64,000 bases of DNA, from the NCBI RefSeq assembly GCF_005239225.2, contig NC_133299.1, positions 4,096,967-4,160,966 on the forward strand, in the 5' to 3' direction. This document shows, one piece after another, positions 23,939-37,400 of the stretch. The notes under the pieces were generated by a model. It searched no databases. It saw nothing but the letters and a program-made list of their open reading frames with translations, and was not told where the DNA came from. The translations under genes were made by a program, and so were the position numbers. Every line of letters begins with the position of its first letter. The first letter of the stretch is position 1. The DNA is from Populus alba. Its lineage: Eukaryota > Streptophyta > Magnoliopsida > Malpighiales > Salicaceae.

Positions 23939-26900
23939 TCATTGTTGAGATACATTTTCAGATGGAGCTGCGCCTTCAACGTCCATGGGACGAGGTTCGA
24001 CAGTGGATTTTGAGCTGTCAGGTATCCAAAACGTGAGAACAGTAGATGCAGCAGCAAACATGGCACGACGAGGAGCCCATTTCAAGCATGATGAGATACC
24101 TATGTGACTGTTCCAGCATGATACCTGCAAAAGAACCACATTGGTATTGCTATCTTGACTTCAAAGCCTGTTTTTAGTACAAAATTGTGGGTTAACCCAA
24201 TAGATTGATTCAGTATGAGTACTATTATTTTCCTAACGATTACTTGATGATAGCTTAATCATACAGAAAAAGTTTCCCATGGAATTCCAAATTCCTAAGT
24301 TTGTAACACAATAGACAAGGTAAAATTGAATATCTAAGAAGGTTGTTTTCATTGCCAATACAGCCATAGTGCTTTTATAAATGTGCAGGTTGATTTATTT
24401 TTATATATATATGCAAGTAAAGGATATTGAGGATATTAAATTTGCCACAGGCGTATCAATCCAACTAGCGGGATGACTCCCCTTGGGTGCATGGGGAATC
24501 TACACTACTTAGGCAATAGGCAAATATACTCCGGTAGCTACAACTACCCAGGACCTAGCATACCAAAAGGAAGAAAATGGAATCGAGACAGAATTCACTC
24601 GCTACATGTGTGGAAAGAAGTACCAAAAAACGAATGTCTTTTAAATCCTTGCACTATATGAACTCTTTCTTAAGAGAGTCCAAAGGGTGTCTGGCCTAGC
24701 TACATTGAATTCCTTTTATTTATTTATTTATTTATTTTGCCATGATCATCCTGTGCAATCTAGAAACTCCATCTGACAAAATATTGAGATAATCTATACC
24801 TCATTTCGCATGTTGATGTTCCAGGCATGCAAGGTTCCATCTCCTGAGCCTATAACAGAAAAAACCATCAGCACCATTTTAGTACTAAAAATAGAAAACA
24901 TCAAAAGACTAGGTTGAAATTTGCATCTCATTAGGCCACATTAGATGATAGCTAAAAAACCATCTTGAGCTGTATTGCTATTCATCAAAAAAACCCACAG
25001 CAGGTGATATTAGCATAAATGTTTATATTGTGATTATTAATGGATGCCTTTTAACTTTGAAAGGCTAACATTAGTTTCAAAACTCAAATTGATAGCGTTA
25101 GCATTCAGCATCCTATATCATATTAGTTTTTTGTGGATTAAATGGGAATGAATAAAATTTAAAAACATTTTATTTAGGAAAATAGAACCAAAATCAGATA
25201 CCTGATACCACATATTGGCCATCTGGGGTAAAAGTTGCCTCTATTTTTGTATTTGGAGATGGTTCCAAACTGAACCCACATCGCTGCATGAGGGAAACTT
25301 TAGATCGATCACTCAATCCATACATTATACATAAACAGAACAATGCACAAGCTTCTTGAGAAACTTTAGATCAATCACTTATTCCACAAATTATACATAA
25401 ACAGAACAATACACAAGCTTATTCAGAAGCAAATCAGCAGGATATTGAGCAGGCTTTAAGGAGATTACAAATCAGGCTTTAAGTATCCAACCCAGGAAGC
25501 TAACCTTCTCTCCACCATATGCATCGAGAACATAGATGTTGTTACTTGTGGTCGTCAATAGCATTGATTTGCCATCGTTGCTGAATTTAATATCACAAAC
25601 CTCAGCTGTATCTCCACCAACTAAAAACGTGTCAAAGGGACCCTGCAAATAGAGATACAAGTCAAACTCAGCAGATAAAAATGCTAAGTCTTAAGTTGGT
25701 GCTTTGTAGGCACGAACCTTGTCATAAGAACGTGAATCAAACAGCTTAATAGCACCCCCTTCCATTGCCACAGCAAAGACAAGACCTTGTTGGTCATATG
25801 CAACTGTGGGTCTACCACGTAAACGCAAAATTCCCTGAAAACTATAACAGTGAGCATAAATCACAATCATGTAGAATAAATAAAAGCTGTTTGTGATACT
25901 AGATTAGTCATCTCGACTGCTGGTTATGATGCACCCTATTTGAAACTGATTTTGTGTATTTTATTGAAAGAGCCTCACATCAAAATTTAATGCTAAATTA
26001 GAAGCAAACCTGGCAGGCATTTACACGAAGATCCCATATTCTAACGCTGTGATCAAGAGAACCAGACATGAAGCTATCATTGATTGGAGACATGCAGAGG
26101 GAAACAACCCTGAAACATCATATATAGTGAAATTTTTCATGTCAGCATCATGAGATAGAAGCCACATTGGTTTGAGACATTGGAAAAAATAAAAAAGGCA
26201 ATAACCATCTAAGCTAACCTAAATAAGACATGCCTGTGCATTAATGTGATACAATGAAATGTAAAGAGAAGGCTGAAGCGCCCAATTATGAGAAGGAATC
26301 GTGTAAACAAAATGTTTCTGCCATCAAGGAATTGGCTTGACTTAAGATGAGACCTATGAGTTGTAGTGCCCATATTCAAATATTCCAGCTACCTCAAAAA
26401 ACAAATAAAACCTGGAAGTATTCTTGCAAGTTACCAAAAGATATATGCTATTGAGTTCACTTCCATAACTCCCACATAAATAAAAAACTAAACAAAGTTT
26501 TTGCAAGCAAATAAACGCGATTAAAACCAAAATCAGTGCTCATTACTGAAGAGCCAATACCTCTCTTTATGCCCTTTGAAGTAGCGAAGACATCGATTAT
26601 CATACATTGATAGATAACGTAATGATTCTGCAACATTTTCCATCACTCGCTCATACATGAAACAATGATATATAAAAATCAAAAGAAACAGTAAAAAAAA
26701 AAAACCTCCGGTAGAATCTAAATTGTATGTTGAGGAACAAATAACAGAGCTAGGGTGGTGCGTGAAACATATTCGATCTGCACCGTGTTTCTTGTGAAAC
26801 GTAGTCTTCAGCAATCTGTTCAATTCTAAAAAACTCAGTATATATATATAAAAAATAAAAATAAAAAACAGTAGGCAATTTATCTTCTTAAAGAAAAAAA

Positions 26901-27228
26901 GGAAAAAGGAAACAGACTTGGCACTTGCAATGTCGTAAAGGCGAACCGAATCATCCTCGCTAGCTGTAACTAACAAATCGTCTTTTCGATGAAAATCAAT
27001 TGAATTAATCTTCCCCCCCTGAATAAATTAACAAATAAATAAGTATAAAACATACACAAACTAAGAGCTTAAACAGAGCTGAACTGCATTAATTGAGTTG
27101 CATGGTAATTAAAATTAAGCTAAAGGATTTGTTCTGTTCGTGATGCTTACAAATTCGGAGAAAACAGCTCCAATAGACATGCTGCGCACCGTATCATCAT
27201 CGAGTTCTGTAAGCGACGTCATAGCCAT
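23939..27228 (-). CDS. SWD2/WDR82-type WD40 protein (APRF1/S2L family)
   Basis: This protein is a seven-bladed WD40 propeller, homologous to the Swd2/WDR82 subunit of COMPASS histone H3K4 methyltransferase. In Arabidopsis the relatives (APRF1/S2La and S2Lb) act in H3K4 trimethylation and flowering time. Ten exons were traced on the minus strand: 27228-27151, 27018-26918, 26815-26706, 26627-26561, 26109-26010, 25834-25718, 25642-25505, 25283-25202, 24849-24800 and 24124-23939. They join in frame to 342 residues, close to the family length of about 330. Conserved stretches are [21 protein letters not shown] at the N-terminus, [88 protein letters not shown] and [20 protein letters not shown]. 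All introns are GT-AG; the donor of intron 2 (GTCTGT) is weak. The start codon used is the outermost in-frame ATG (27228); a second ATG lies two codons later. Confidence 0.95.
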
Positions 27229-28007
27229 TGATGGAATCAGAGGGAGGAATAGGGTTTTAGGGCGAAATAGGGTTAATAATTATCCAGTTCAAAGAGGCCA
27301 ATTAACGGGGTTTAGACTTCAGGGTTAAGAAACGTATATATAATTATTAACCCTATAAAGTAAATTTTAATTGCATTGCAGTAAAAAATTAAAATATAAT
27401 ATAAGCACTCTCTTTTCTTGTAAATAATATGTGCGAGTTTGGAAAATATATTTTAGAGGTATTCTCTTGTTTTACTTTACAAGTTTGTTATTGTTTTTTA
27501 AATGAGAAAAATACATGAATAATATTTTTTTTTCTTTCATATACAAATACTTTTTAGCAAATATAAAAGATTTTTTTTTCTTTTACATATTAGTTAGTAT
27601 TATAAATTTAATTTTAATTGCAAATCTAATATAACTATTTTTTAGTTAATAGTGTAATTTTTTCATGATAGTTTTTAGTTTGAATGAAATAAAATTATGT
27701 ATTTATAATGTAGTAGATTATAATGTTAATATTCTGTAAAGGATATGATAGTCTATCAAAACAATTATAAGGATTTGAAGTTTTCATGTATAGATATAGA
27801 TTATGAAATAGACTTCATTGTGAGCTAAGTTGGCAATTTAAAGAATAAAAATATTTTGAATAATCATCAAATAGTAAACACATGCAAGTTTCAATATATT
27901 ATTGGTTAAAAAACAAATTATTTTTCATCGCAAATAGGGTCTGGATAATATTAAAGGAAAACGATGTATTTTTTGTTAAGTGAGGTTAGGTTTTCTTCTC
28001 ATGCTTA

Positions 28008-28155
28008 GAGGGTGTTTGGTGTGAAGGTGTAGTGTCTTCTTTTCAAAAGTATAACCTTTTTTAAAACACAAACCACACTTTCAAAATCTAAAAATACATG
28101 CTTTTTATATAGACCTACCAAAAAAAATCAAAGCCACCTCCAAACCAACACTCTC
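28008..28155. mobile_element. Tourist-like MITE (PIF/Harbinger type)
   Basis: A 148-base non-coding element with imperfect terminal inverted repeats (left GAGGGTGTTTGGTGTG, right complement GAGAGTGTTGGTTTGG). It is flanked by the trinucleotide TTA on both sides (28005-28007 and 28156-28158). GGGTGTTTGG-type ends with TTA/TAA duplications are the hallmark of Tourist-like elements. Confidence 0.6.
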
Positions 28156-28199
28156 TTAAAGTAGAACTAGATGTGATTCAGTGTAATTCCGCATATTTT

Positions 28200-29640
28200 T
28201 TTTCTCATAAAAAATTGCATTTTATTGTCGGGAGCTCATTTCAAAGAAAGAAGAAAAATCAACTACTCGAGTTATAGCCCGATTGGATTTAATAAGTTAT
28301 TTTATTTTAAATAAATAATCAAAAATAGACAGCAGTAATCAAAAAATCAAAAACAAAATTAGTAAATATAACAAAATCTTTTTTAAGAAAAAAATCAATC
28401 ACAATAAGTTAGGGAAAAACCTTTGAAAGGACAAAATTAGGGGGAATAAAGGGGGGGCTAACCCTAGTCAACCCAAGTTAGTATGATAGACATGTAACCT
28501 GAGTAATAAAGGGCAAGTCAATCGGGTTAACCTGTTAAACTTGTGACTCAGGTTATGAGATCAGGATATTTTAATAGATAATAAATTGAAGAAAACTAGT
28601 TTTTTTAAAAAATAATGTTACACAATGAAAATGAAAAACAAAATAAGTACAAAAAAAATATTTCGTGTTTTTCAAACCTGTGACCTGAGTCATTAGATCA
28701 GAAGCATCATACATAAAAAAATCATGAAACTTAATCCCCAACAAATTAAATATTAAAGGTTGAAATTGGGAAAAAAACCGACAATACAAAAGAATCTAAA
28801 ATAAATAAATAAAAACATAGCAATTAAAAGAAAAGAAGAAGAAGAAGAAGAAGAAGAAGAAGAAGAAGAAGAAGAAGAAGAAGAAGAAGAAGAAGAAGCT
28901 AGATGTCAATTACAAACATTCGATTGAAATGTGAAATTGAAAAGAAAAATAACTTTAATAAAATAACAAAAAAAATCAAAAAAATAAAGATCAAATTGAA
29001 AACAATAATATACCATAGATTTGGATTGAGAAATAAGATTGAAAACTAGTTAAAATTGCACAAAAAGGTTAGGAAAAAATTAGAAATAAAAAAAGGACCA
29101 AAGTGGAAAAAACAACACATAACAATTGAAATTGAATGATGAAATTGAAAAAAAAAATCAAAACTTTACAAAAAGGCTAATAGTTAGAAATCAAAAAAAC
29201 ATAAACCATATTCAAAGGAAAAAAAAAATGAGGGGCTACGTTGAAAATTTAGAGGGCTAGACATAGAAAGTGACAAGGAGAGCAAAAAAAAATAAGAAAA
29301 AAAAATATTATTGACACAAAACTAGATATTTGTTCCTGACAAACATTGCTCAATGATGAAGGGGTCACGGAGACAATTCAGACACCACTTTAAAAGCCAT
29401 TATTTGGTCGTCGGACGACATTGAACATGCCTCTCAAACAGGGTAGACTACATTCAAGTGCAGAGACAACGTCGCATATACTGCTCAAACACAAATGGAC
29501 AACATTCATCCCACTTAATAATAACAAAAAAAAAAAAAACAAACTGAAATTATGAAAATAACATTAGACCAAAGTTAAAGCTTTTATTGACTTTAAAGGC
29601 AATTTAATAAATTCATTTTGCATTTAAAAATGAAAAGGTA
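28200..29640. repeat. Unclassified interspersed repeat, copy 1
   Basis: The segment aligns in order with 33280-34460. Shared landmarks are 'TTATAGCCC', an AACCTG/GTGACC-rich stretch with 'TCATTAGA', 'GAAGCA(T/C)CATACAT', and a purine-rich tail of AAATTGAAA(A/G)-type phrases. It has no coding capacity. A GAA microsatellite sits inside this copy. Confidence 0.6.
28834..28898. repeat. GAA microsatellite
   Basis: An almost perfect run of about 21 GAA triplets, inside the repeat copy at 28.2-29.6 kb. It is likely to be polymorphic. Confidence 0.95.
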
Positions 29641-32200
29641 AAAATGCTTATGTACATTAGCTTTGAATTTTATTTTATTTTTGCTCTAAGAGTAATTTCT
29701 TATTTTTTTACTGTACATAAAATAATAAAAAAGATCATATTATTCTCATCAACTAGACCAAATATTTTTGTCACGAAAGGCAAAAACATAACTTCACTAC
29801 TATTATATATAGTACCATTGAATCTATAGCTACAATAATTGGCACTATGAATTTTCACCCTTCCCTTTTTAGTTTATTTTATTATATGCTAGGCTCCCTA
29901 TAATATTTGTCAAGTCACAAGTACTCTTATAACAAATTATTCAGCATTTCTTATATAAAATTTAGGATATCATTAGATTATTGTATTAAGTAGTTAGGAG
30001 TGTTACGTGATAAGAATTAATTTATTTTAACTAAATTGGATGGAAACCTAGCCTTGTTTAATAGGACCTAATTTTCACCTTAATTTTATTTAGATACTAT
30101 TTTTACTGTGACAAATAATGTATAAGAGGTTGACACGTTTTTCACTAATAAAAATTGAGAAAGTTATAATAGGTTAATTCTTGCATAGAGTCATTGAATT
30201 CTTGAATTTTTATGTTTAAAAAGTCCTTTAAATCTTTTTTGTAATAATGTCATCCTTGCATGTTTGATTTTTGTCTTTGTTACATTTTTATGTCATGGTT
30301 GATGAGTTTTACCAATAAAATTTTATTTTGAACATTTAGAAGTAATACTTAGATAGATTTCATATAGATACAACAACTAACTTGCAATAAATTGATGTAG
30401 TTTCTACAAGAATATAGTCACAATAAATAGCAATAAATTGGATCTCGAGTAAAAATGTTTAATATTATGGTGAAGTTTATAAGATAAAACATTCCATACA
30501 AAAAAACATTTTAAATTAGAAATATGATAAGTTATAAAAATTGTGAAACAAAAAATAAGATTTTTTTGCAATCATGTTTTTCTTTTTGGAAAATTTAATT
30601 CTATATTTTTTAGGATATATCACGATTTGAAATTAAAATATTAATAATAGCAACAAAATTGGTTTTTTTAAGAGCTTTTTTCTTTATAGGAAATTATATA
30701 CTACCATTTTTAAAAGATATAGTATGTTTTGGAAATAAAATGTAGTATATATATATATATATAAGTTTTTGAATGGAGTTGATTGAGATGGTTGTTGTTA
30801 TAAAGCTTGATCAGATTATAGCCATGAATGAATGACTTGAGATTATTTCAATTAGGATCACCATTTGACTTTAATGTCTCTTATAAGGTCTGGAGAGTAA
30901 CCGATATCTTCATTTACATCATGTATTATTATGAATCATAGCATATAATGCATAGGACACCAAATGTTAAAATAAAATGCAAAGAGGTGGGAATTGAATT
31001 TAAGGGTCTTTTTGCTGTAAAAATTCCAAATCTTCTATTATTTCTTAGGAAGAATTTCATATATAGGATAAAATACTACCACCAATATTTTGAAAACTAA
31101 GTTAAAAAATTCTTCAAATAGTTTTTATCAAACTGGATAAACCATGAATGGTCATCATTTTTTAAGAAAAGAGTATAACCAAGCTTGCTAATAATCAATA
31201 ATTGAATCTATGGGGATGATAATTTTCAAAAAATCTTTTTAAGGTGTGAGGACTTTGATTCTAGTTTAGAATTTTTATTTTTTAAAAAAAAAAATGGTTC
31301 TTAAGAGATAATTTCATAGAATTGTCTTATTTTTTTTACAAATTTTCTAGAAAGAATTGAAATTGAAGGGGAAAGATATAAGGAGTTATGTTGTTTGGGT
31401 ATTCATTATAAAATTATTTTTCAATTGAACAAATTTAAACATCATAATTTTTTGACTTGTAAGGTTTAATGAGTTTTTTTGTAAAAGGATTCAAAGGATA
31501 ATAATAAAGTTGTTGAAGGTGTTTTTTTAGGCTGAATAGAAGAAGAGTTCTGGAGCTTGAGAATAGTTTTTAAGTGAAGTGTTTTAACTAGGTGATGCTG
31601 AAAGGATAGAGAATTAGTTTTTTTAAGGTAAAAGCTAGCTTTACTGTATAAGGATTTACCTTAAAGTTTATTGATTACTTGTTATAAAATGAATTGGTCT
31701 TGAGAATGTAAGAGTGTATGGTTCTTTTGATTTCTTGATTGGAACGCTTATTTTGAGCCATGTAAAATTCTCTAGATAGAAAGTTTATAAGAGCCATTTT
31801 ATGAACTCAATTTCAAAATCAATATTTGATAATATTTCTAGCTATCTGGCAAAAATATGCTTTGAAATAATATTTGAAACACCTTTTTCAATGACATATT
31901 TAGGAAATTGACAATATATTCATAAAAGGAGTCTTTTTTAGAAATAAATCATCTTGAAAAGATGAGATTCATAAGACAAGTGATAAATTTTCTTTTTGAT
32001 AGTTGAATAGTTTTCTTGATGACTCATCAACAAATACATGAATAATATTGTACTACTTGTTCTTGACCTTGATCTTATTGTTTGAGAATACTAACATAAC
32101 TAATATTAGACGTATCAATTTTAACAATGAGAGAAGCCTCTAGATCAGGAATTCCTAAACAAGAAAGACTTTTGACACAACTTTTAAAAGTGTAATGAAA
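29641..32200. other. AT-rich intergenic DNA, nothing recognised
   Basis: No coding exon, LTR boundary or conserved domain could be seen on either strand. A short TA run lies near 30744-30763. Confidence 0.5.
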
Positions 32201-32830
32201 CAATAAGAAATCAAAAGAAGAGGGATCAAATTGAAATCATTATTATTATCATTGAAAAAAAAATCATAAACTTAATTTGAAGGATAAAATTGAAAGCTAT
32301 AAAACCTTTGATAAAATAGCAAAGAGAAAAAATAAAATTTAAAAGTAGAAGGACCAAATCGAAAAACATTATATATACAAATTAGAAACCAATTGTTAAA
32401 TTAAAAATAAATAAAACTTTAACAAAAGGAAAAATAGTAAACATATAAAAATCAAAACTAAAAGGACTGAATCTAAAATATTAATAATAATGAGAACCAT
32501 AATGTATTTATTAGGGTATGAAAGAGAAATGAAGAGGAAAAAAGGCTACCGACAATAAACCGACCATATTTGGATGATACATGCCACTTATAATAGAAGA
32601 TGATACAATAAGGGATAAACTGAGATGACGGGATCATATTGTTTTACCACTAGAAGCCATTTCACAAGCTGCCCAAAGTGCATGGTGACTCTCATGCATT
32701 AGCGTGTGCACACCTTGTGCCATCAACATTTTTAAACTAAAAAAAATGTTATTTTAATGTTAAATCACATTACTACCCTTAACCAAACAACAATTAACAA
32801 AAAAACCCTAATATACCTAAACCCAATGAT
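32200..32830. repeat. Unclassified interspersed repeat, partial copy 2
   Basis: This is the right-hand part of the family described at 28.2 kb. It has purine-rich 'AAATTGAAA' phrases, then a GC-richer end containing 'GCATTAGCGTGTGCAC' near 32695. Copy 3 has nearly the same words (GCACTAGCGTGTGCAC near 34355). Confidence 0.5.
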
Positions 32831-33100
32831 TTAAATTTCTAGGATCCAAGTGTACATGCGTAATTCCACTATTTATAAAAAGCAAACTCCTTAAATACCT
32901 TTACCCAAAACTATTGCTTTTTATTATTATTAAGGGTATTTTGGTTATTTTTCTATTCATTAAAATGACTAATCAATAATCACCCAAAATAAATCAATAA
33001 TGACTAATACGTCATGTGAAAATACCAAAATACTCTTGGTTTAAAGACAATCAATTTTTTTGGCCGAGGCCATAAAAGTCACTTCACGATTATAATGGAC

Positions 33101-33160
33101 AGTGAAGTGTGTTTATGGCTACAGGAGGATAGTGAAGTGTGTTTATGGCTACAGGAAAAT
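33101..33160. repeat. Tandem duplication of a 30-base unit
   Basis: Two back-to-back copies of a 30-base unit beginning AGTGAAGTGTGTTTATGGCT. They differ only in their last few bases. Confidence 0.9.
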
Positions 33161-33279
33161 CACTTTCTCTTTTAACTATTTTTTTATGACTAACATAAAT
33201 TTAAGCGGGAAAAATGTTAAAGTTTGTGATTTTTTTCATATTCAACTTTTGTTTTTCATATTTCTAGTAGTGCTTCTCT

Positions 33280-34460
33280 ATAGGTCAACTTTTTTTTTTT
33301 TTTGCATAAAGAAATTATGTCTAGGTGATGCGAGCCTATTTCAAAGAAAAAAAGAAAAACAAACAACTTGAATTATAGCCCAGATCAGGTTTAATAAGTT
33401 AGTTTTATTTTAATTATACGATAAAAGAATTTAACAATGATAGTTAACAAATATTATTATTTTTTTTTTAAAAAAAGAACCTTGGTAACATGGAGAAAAA
33501 ACCTTTGGAAGTACATAATTGAATAAAAAATAGACAAAAAACCTTACTCGAGTCAATTCAAGGTAGCGTGATAAACATATAACACGAATAATAAGGGACG
33601 AGCTAACTTGGGTTAACTCATAAAAACCATGGCCTATATTTTAAGATTGAGATAACCTGATAAAAAATAAATTGAAGAAAACTACGTAGTCAATATTAAA
33701 AACAAATATCAAACAATGAAATAATAAAAAAGCCAAAAAAAAATGTCGACCTGTATTAAATTTTCAAGATCATGACCTAGTTCATTAGACCGGAAGCACC
33801 ATACATGGAGAAAGCGTGAAGTCCAGTCCCTAGCAAATCAAATGTCGAAAGATAAAATTGGAAAAAAAAATGATTACACAAAATAATCTAAAAAAAGAAT
33901 ATCAATTAAATGAATGGGGGTGAAAATAAAAATAAAAATAAATTAGAGGGAAATGATGTTTTTTATTGGAGAGTTATATTGAAAAGAAAAATAAATCTAA
34001 CAAAAAAATCAAAAGAAAGAGGATCAAATTAGAAAAAATAATACACCATAAAGTTGGATAAAATAATGAAATTGAAGACATTTAAACTTTTACAAAATGG
34101 TGAAGGAAAAAAAATCAAAATAGGAAGGACTAAATTGGAAAAAACTTATACATTACAGATTAGAATTGAAGGATTAAATTGAGAACTTAAAAAAAATACC
34201 AAGGACAAAAATTAAAATAAAAAGAATAAGGACTGAAGTTGGAATATCAACAATAAAAATGATTAACCTATCTTTTCCAACAATATGGTAAAGGGACATT
34301 TTATGCCATTGAGAGGTACCCCGTAAAAGGTGCAAGCACAAGGACCTCCTATGCACTAGCGTGTGCACTGCACATACAAGCAACCATTTAGAATTAAATA
34401 ATTTTTAATCAATGTTAAAAGACAAAAATGTTCTTGATTGCCCTAGTAATTATAGAAAAA
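33280..34460. repeat. Unclassified interspersed repeat, copy 3
   Basis: Collinear with copy 1 (28.2-29.6 kb) through its left and middle parts and with copy 2 at its right end. It shows no coding capacity. The class of transposon is unknown. Confidence 0.6.
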
Positions 34461-35439
34461 AAAAACCTTAAAGGAAAAGACCAAAAGACTCTTAAACCTA
34501 CAATTTAAATTTTTTCAATCCAAAGACATACTTGTCAATTTACTGTACATTAATAAATAAACGGAAAATTATGCATATCTTCATCAGTTTTATAAATTTT
34601 TTAATTTGGAGGTAATTAGATCATTTTAATGTGGTTGCAAAATTAAAAAAATAAAATCATACCTTTTACAATCCTTTAATAACCAATGCACCATGTAAAA
34701 AGATAAAAATATCCTTAGAACATAGGTAACTGGGTTTTTTTTAAGAAAAACCCATCATTTTACTATTTATAGTGAATAATAAACTGAGTTTCAGTGCACC
34801 ATGTTTTTACTTTCAACTTTAGTGTTTATTTTTATAAACTATCCAACAACTTAGTCCCATCATTATACCTTATTTATTATTTTTTATTATATTTTTATTG
34901 AATTATATTTAAAAATTATTAGGTTTCACCATATATATAATTTTTACACTTCTTTTTAACCACTTCATCACATCATTAAGTTGAGTTTGGTTCTAGATTA
35001 AAGGATGTTAAGTGTTTATTCAGTAATATAGAATCTTTTTTAACTATGTTTGGTAAATTTTAACAATAAAGGAGAAAATTTAATTATTTAAGTGTTAATT
35101 TAGTAGGGGTTAAATGTTAACCTAGCAGGGAGTAGGTATAAGATTTTAAAGTAGCATTTAATTATTATTTCGAGACAAAAGATCTAGATATAGAGGAGAC
35201 AAGATAAAAAAGAAGATGAACATAAAATTATATTTGGTAGTGATGTACAAGACAAAATAATTGCTTATATAACTCTTTGGTTATGGTAAACAAAATAAAA
35301 TATAAAAAGTCTATTTTACCTTAATATGTATTGTTGTCAAACTTATATATTTCAAAAAATAATTTATTTTGTATTTTATATTGAATGTTGAAATTAATAA
35401 TATTATAATAACCCTAATTACAAAATTAGGACTAACCTA

Positions 35440-35840
35440 ACGAGTTAACTTAAAACTGGGTTGACCTAGAACCTGGGCTGGTATGAGTTTATGAAAAAAT
35501 TGATTGGTTTAAGTCAATCGAGGAAGAATTGACTCGACTTGACGTGGTAAAAAACCTAGTTCAACCCTAGATAAAACATAGGTTAAAAACCTGTTGACTT
35601 TTTTGAAAAGCAATTGGTTGAAACAAGCTTGCTTTGATTGTATTTTTTTTTAAGAAAATTGGTCAATTGGGTTGACCCCCCCTCGAACTGTGACTTGAAT
35701 CCCGCCTCAGGTCAACTCTCAAAGTTAGATTTTAAAATTATAATAATAATAATTTTTATTATTACATTGACTCAAGTCAACTTGAATTAACCTTCCTAAT
35801 TCGTGACTCGGGTCTTTATTGTTCAAGAATTAAAGCAACT
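35440..35840. repeat. GTTGACC-rich repeat, first block
   Basis: A stretch rich in GTTGACC, GGTCAACT and GTGACTCGGGT words next to 'TTAGATTTTAAAATTATAATAATAA'-like sequence. The same combination returns twice at 37160-37400. Confidence 0.55.
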
Positions 35841-35984
35841 TAACATCTAAAGAGAGGAACAAATTAGGTGTATCACTAATTTCTACAAATAATGCAAATT
35901 ACCTCAAGTAAATACAATAACCAACAATATAATTAAACTATTTAAAGTAAAAAGATAAATGAGAGAATTTGTAAACTCATTTTT

Positions 35985-36310
35985 AACGTGATTCGACAAG
36001 TCTACATCCACACCTCAAGTGCCAAACCACACTAAGTATTGTATTCCTTCATTAGTCCAAGTTCAAGAGTATAATAGCCTAACTCTCAAAGTTTTTACCT
36101 AACTCTCAAAGTTCGACAAGCCTACATTTATACCTCAAATACTAAACATTATCAGTTTTTACCTAACTTTCAAAGTTCAAGAGTATAATAGTCACTCGAA
36201 GAATCAACACCAAAATTTTTACACCACTTAAAAGATATTCTCTCTTCAAGATTTTTTTTTTTGGGTGAAATTATCTCACCAATACAAAGACTTTTTACCT
36301 AACTCTCAAA
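35985..36310. repeat. Degenerate local duplications
   Basis: The phrases 'CCTAACTCTCAAAG', 'CGACAAG(T/C)CTACAT' and 'TTCAAGAGTATAATAG' recur two to four times within 300 bases. This indicates local tandem copying followed by decay. Confidence 0.55.
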
Positions 36311-37087
36311 GATTTATAAGGGCAATTTTGTTATCATAACTAACTCTTTTAATAGAGTGAATAATACAATTGAAAATTATAACATCTCATAAGATATCAC
36401 TTATAAGATTTTAAGGTGTTCAAGTGTAGTGAGAATGATATTGAATACTTTTGTGCTAGATTATGAATGTTTAATAGCACAAATTAGAGTATAATCAAGA
36501 ATTAATGATTTTGAGGTGTTTTTACTCTCAAAATAGCTTTGTGTTCATATATGTTTGGAATCCCTTTTTAATTTTGCAAATAGACAAGTTTTACATATGT
36601 TTCTAAGAAAAACTAATTGTTTATAGTTTATATATTCTCACTGACAATTTAAACTGTCAACCAGTTAAGATTAGTCAAGTTAATTGATTGATTGGTTCCT
36701 ACAAAATTCTCAAGTGTTCATTACTGATGAATAAGTGGTCGATTAGTCCATGTATAATTTTAGTTTTAACAAATTAACCTTGATGGATTCTTAAAACCAT
36801 CTATTTTAGATTATATCACATTATGTTTCAATCATTTAATGCGTGTAGAGTGAAGTGTGTGAATTCATTTTAATTGTGCATCAAGTATGATATAAAAATT
36901 TACATGAGCACTAAAATGAATGCTTAATCCAAGTTTTTATTTTGCTTTTTTTTTTTCTTAGACTTCTTGATTGATTTCTTCATGAAATTCATCATACTTC
37001 TTGATATGTTCTTCGTACAAAACCTGTTTAAAGCTTATTCTCAACCAAACATATCTATAATTCATTTTTCATTTTATTGTTATTGTA

Positions 37088-37111
37088 TACACACACACAC
37101 ACACACACACA
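37088..37111. repeat. CA microsatellite
   Basis: About 12 uninterrupted AC/CA units. Confidence 0.9.
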
Positions 37112-37159
37112 TGAATGCGTGACACTAAATGTCAACAATCTTTCTATTTTTATTTTTAT

Positions 37160-37400
37160 GTTGACCGGGTCAACAAGGTTTAATCTTTTTGACTTGTGAC
37201 CCGAGCCTTATTCTGGATTGACCCTAAAATTAGGTTTTAAAATTATGATAATAAACATTTTTATTTTTACGCTGACTTGGTTCAACCCGACCCATGATCT
37301 GAGCCTCGACTGGTGACTCGAGTTTTGCCCAGAATTGACTCTCGAGTTAGATTTTAAAATTATAATAATAACCATTTTTATCCTTACATGTCTTGGTTAG
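37160..37400. repeat. GTTGACC-rich repeat, two tandem units
   Basis: Two units of about 120 bases. Each has a gacc/gtgactcg-rich part followed by a 'TTAGATTTTAAAATTATAATAATAA'-like part. The family matches the block at 35.4-35.8 kb. Confidence 0.55.

Noticed and set aside
24473..24661. A 62-codon frame inside an intron of the WD40 gene
   Set aside because: It lies between traced exons of the opposite-strand gene and has no family resemblance.
35985..36310. Closely spaced repeated phrases that could suggest a CRISPR-like array
   Set aside because: The units differ in length and sequence, spacers are not regular, and the host is a eukaryote; this is decayed local duplication.
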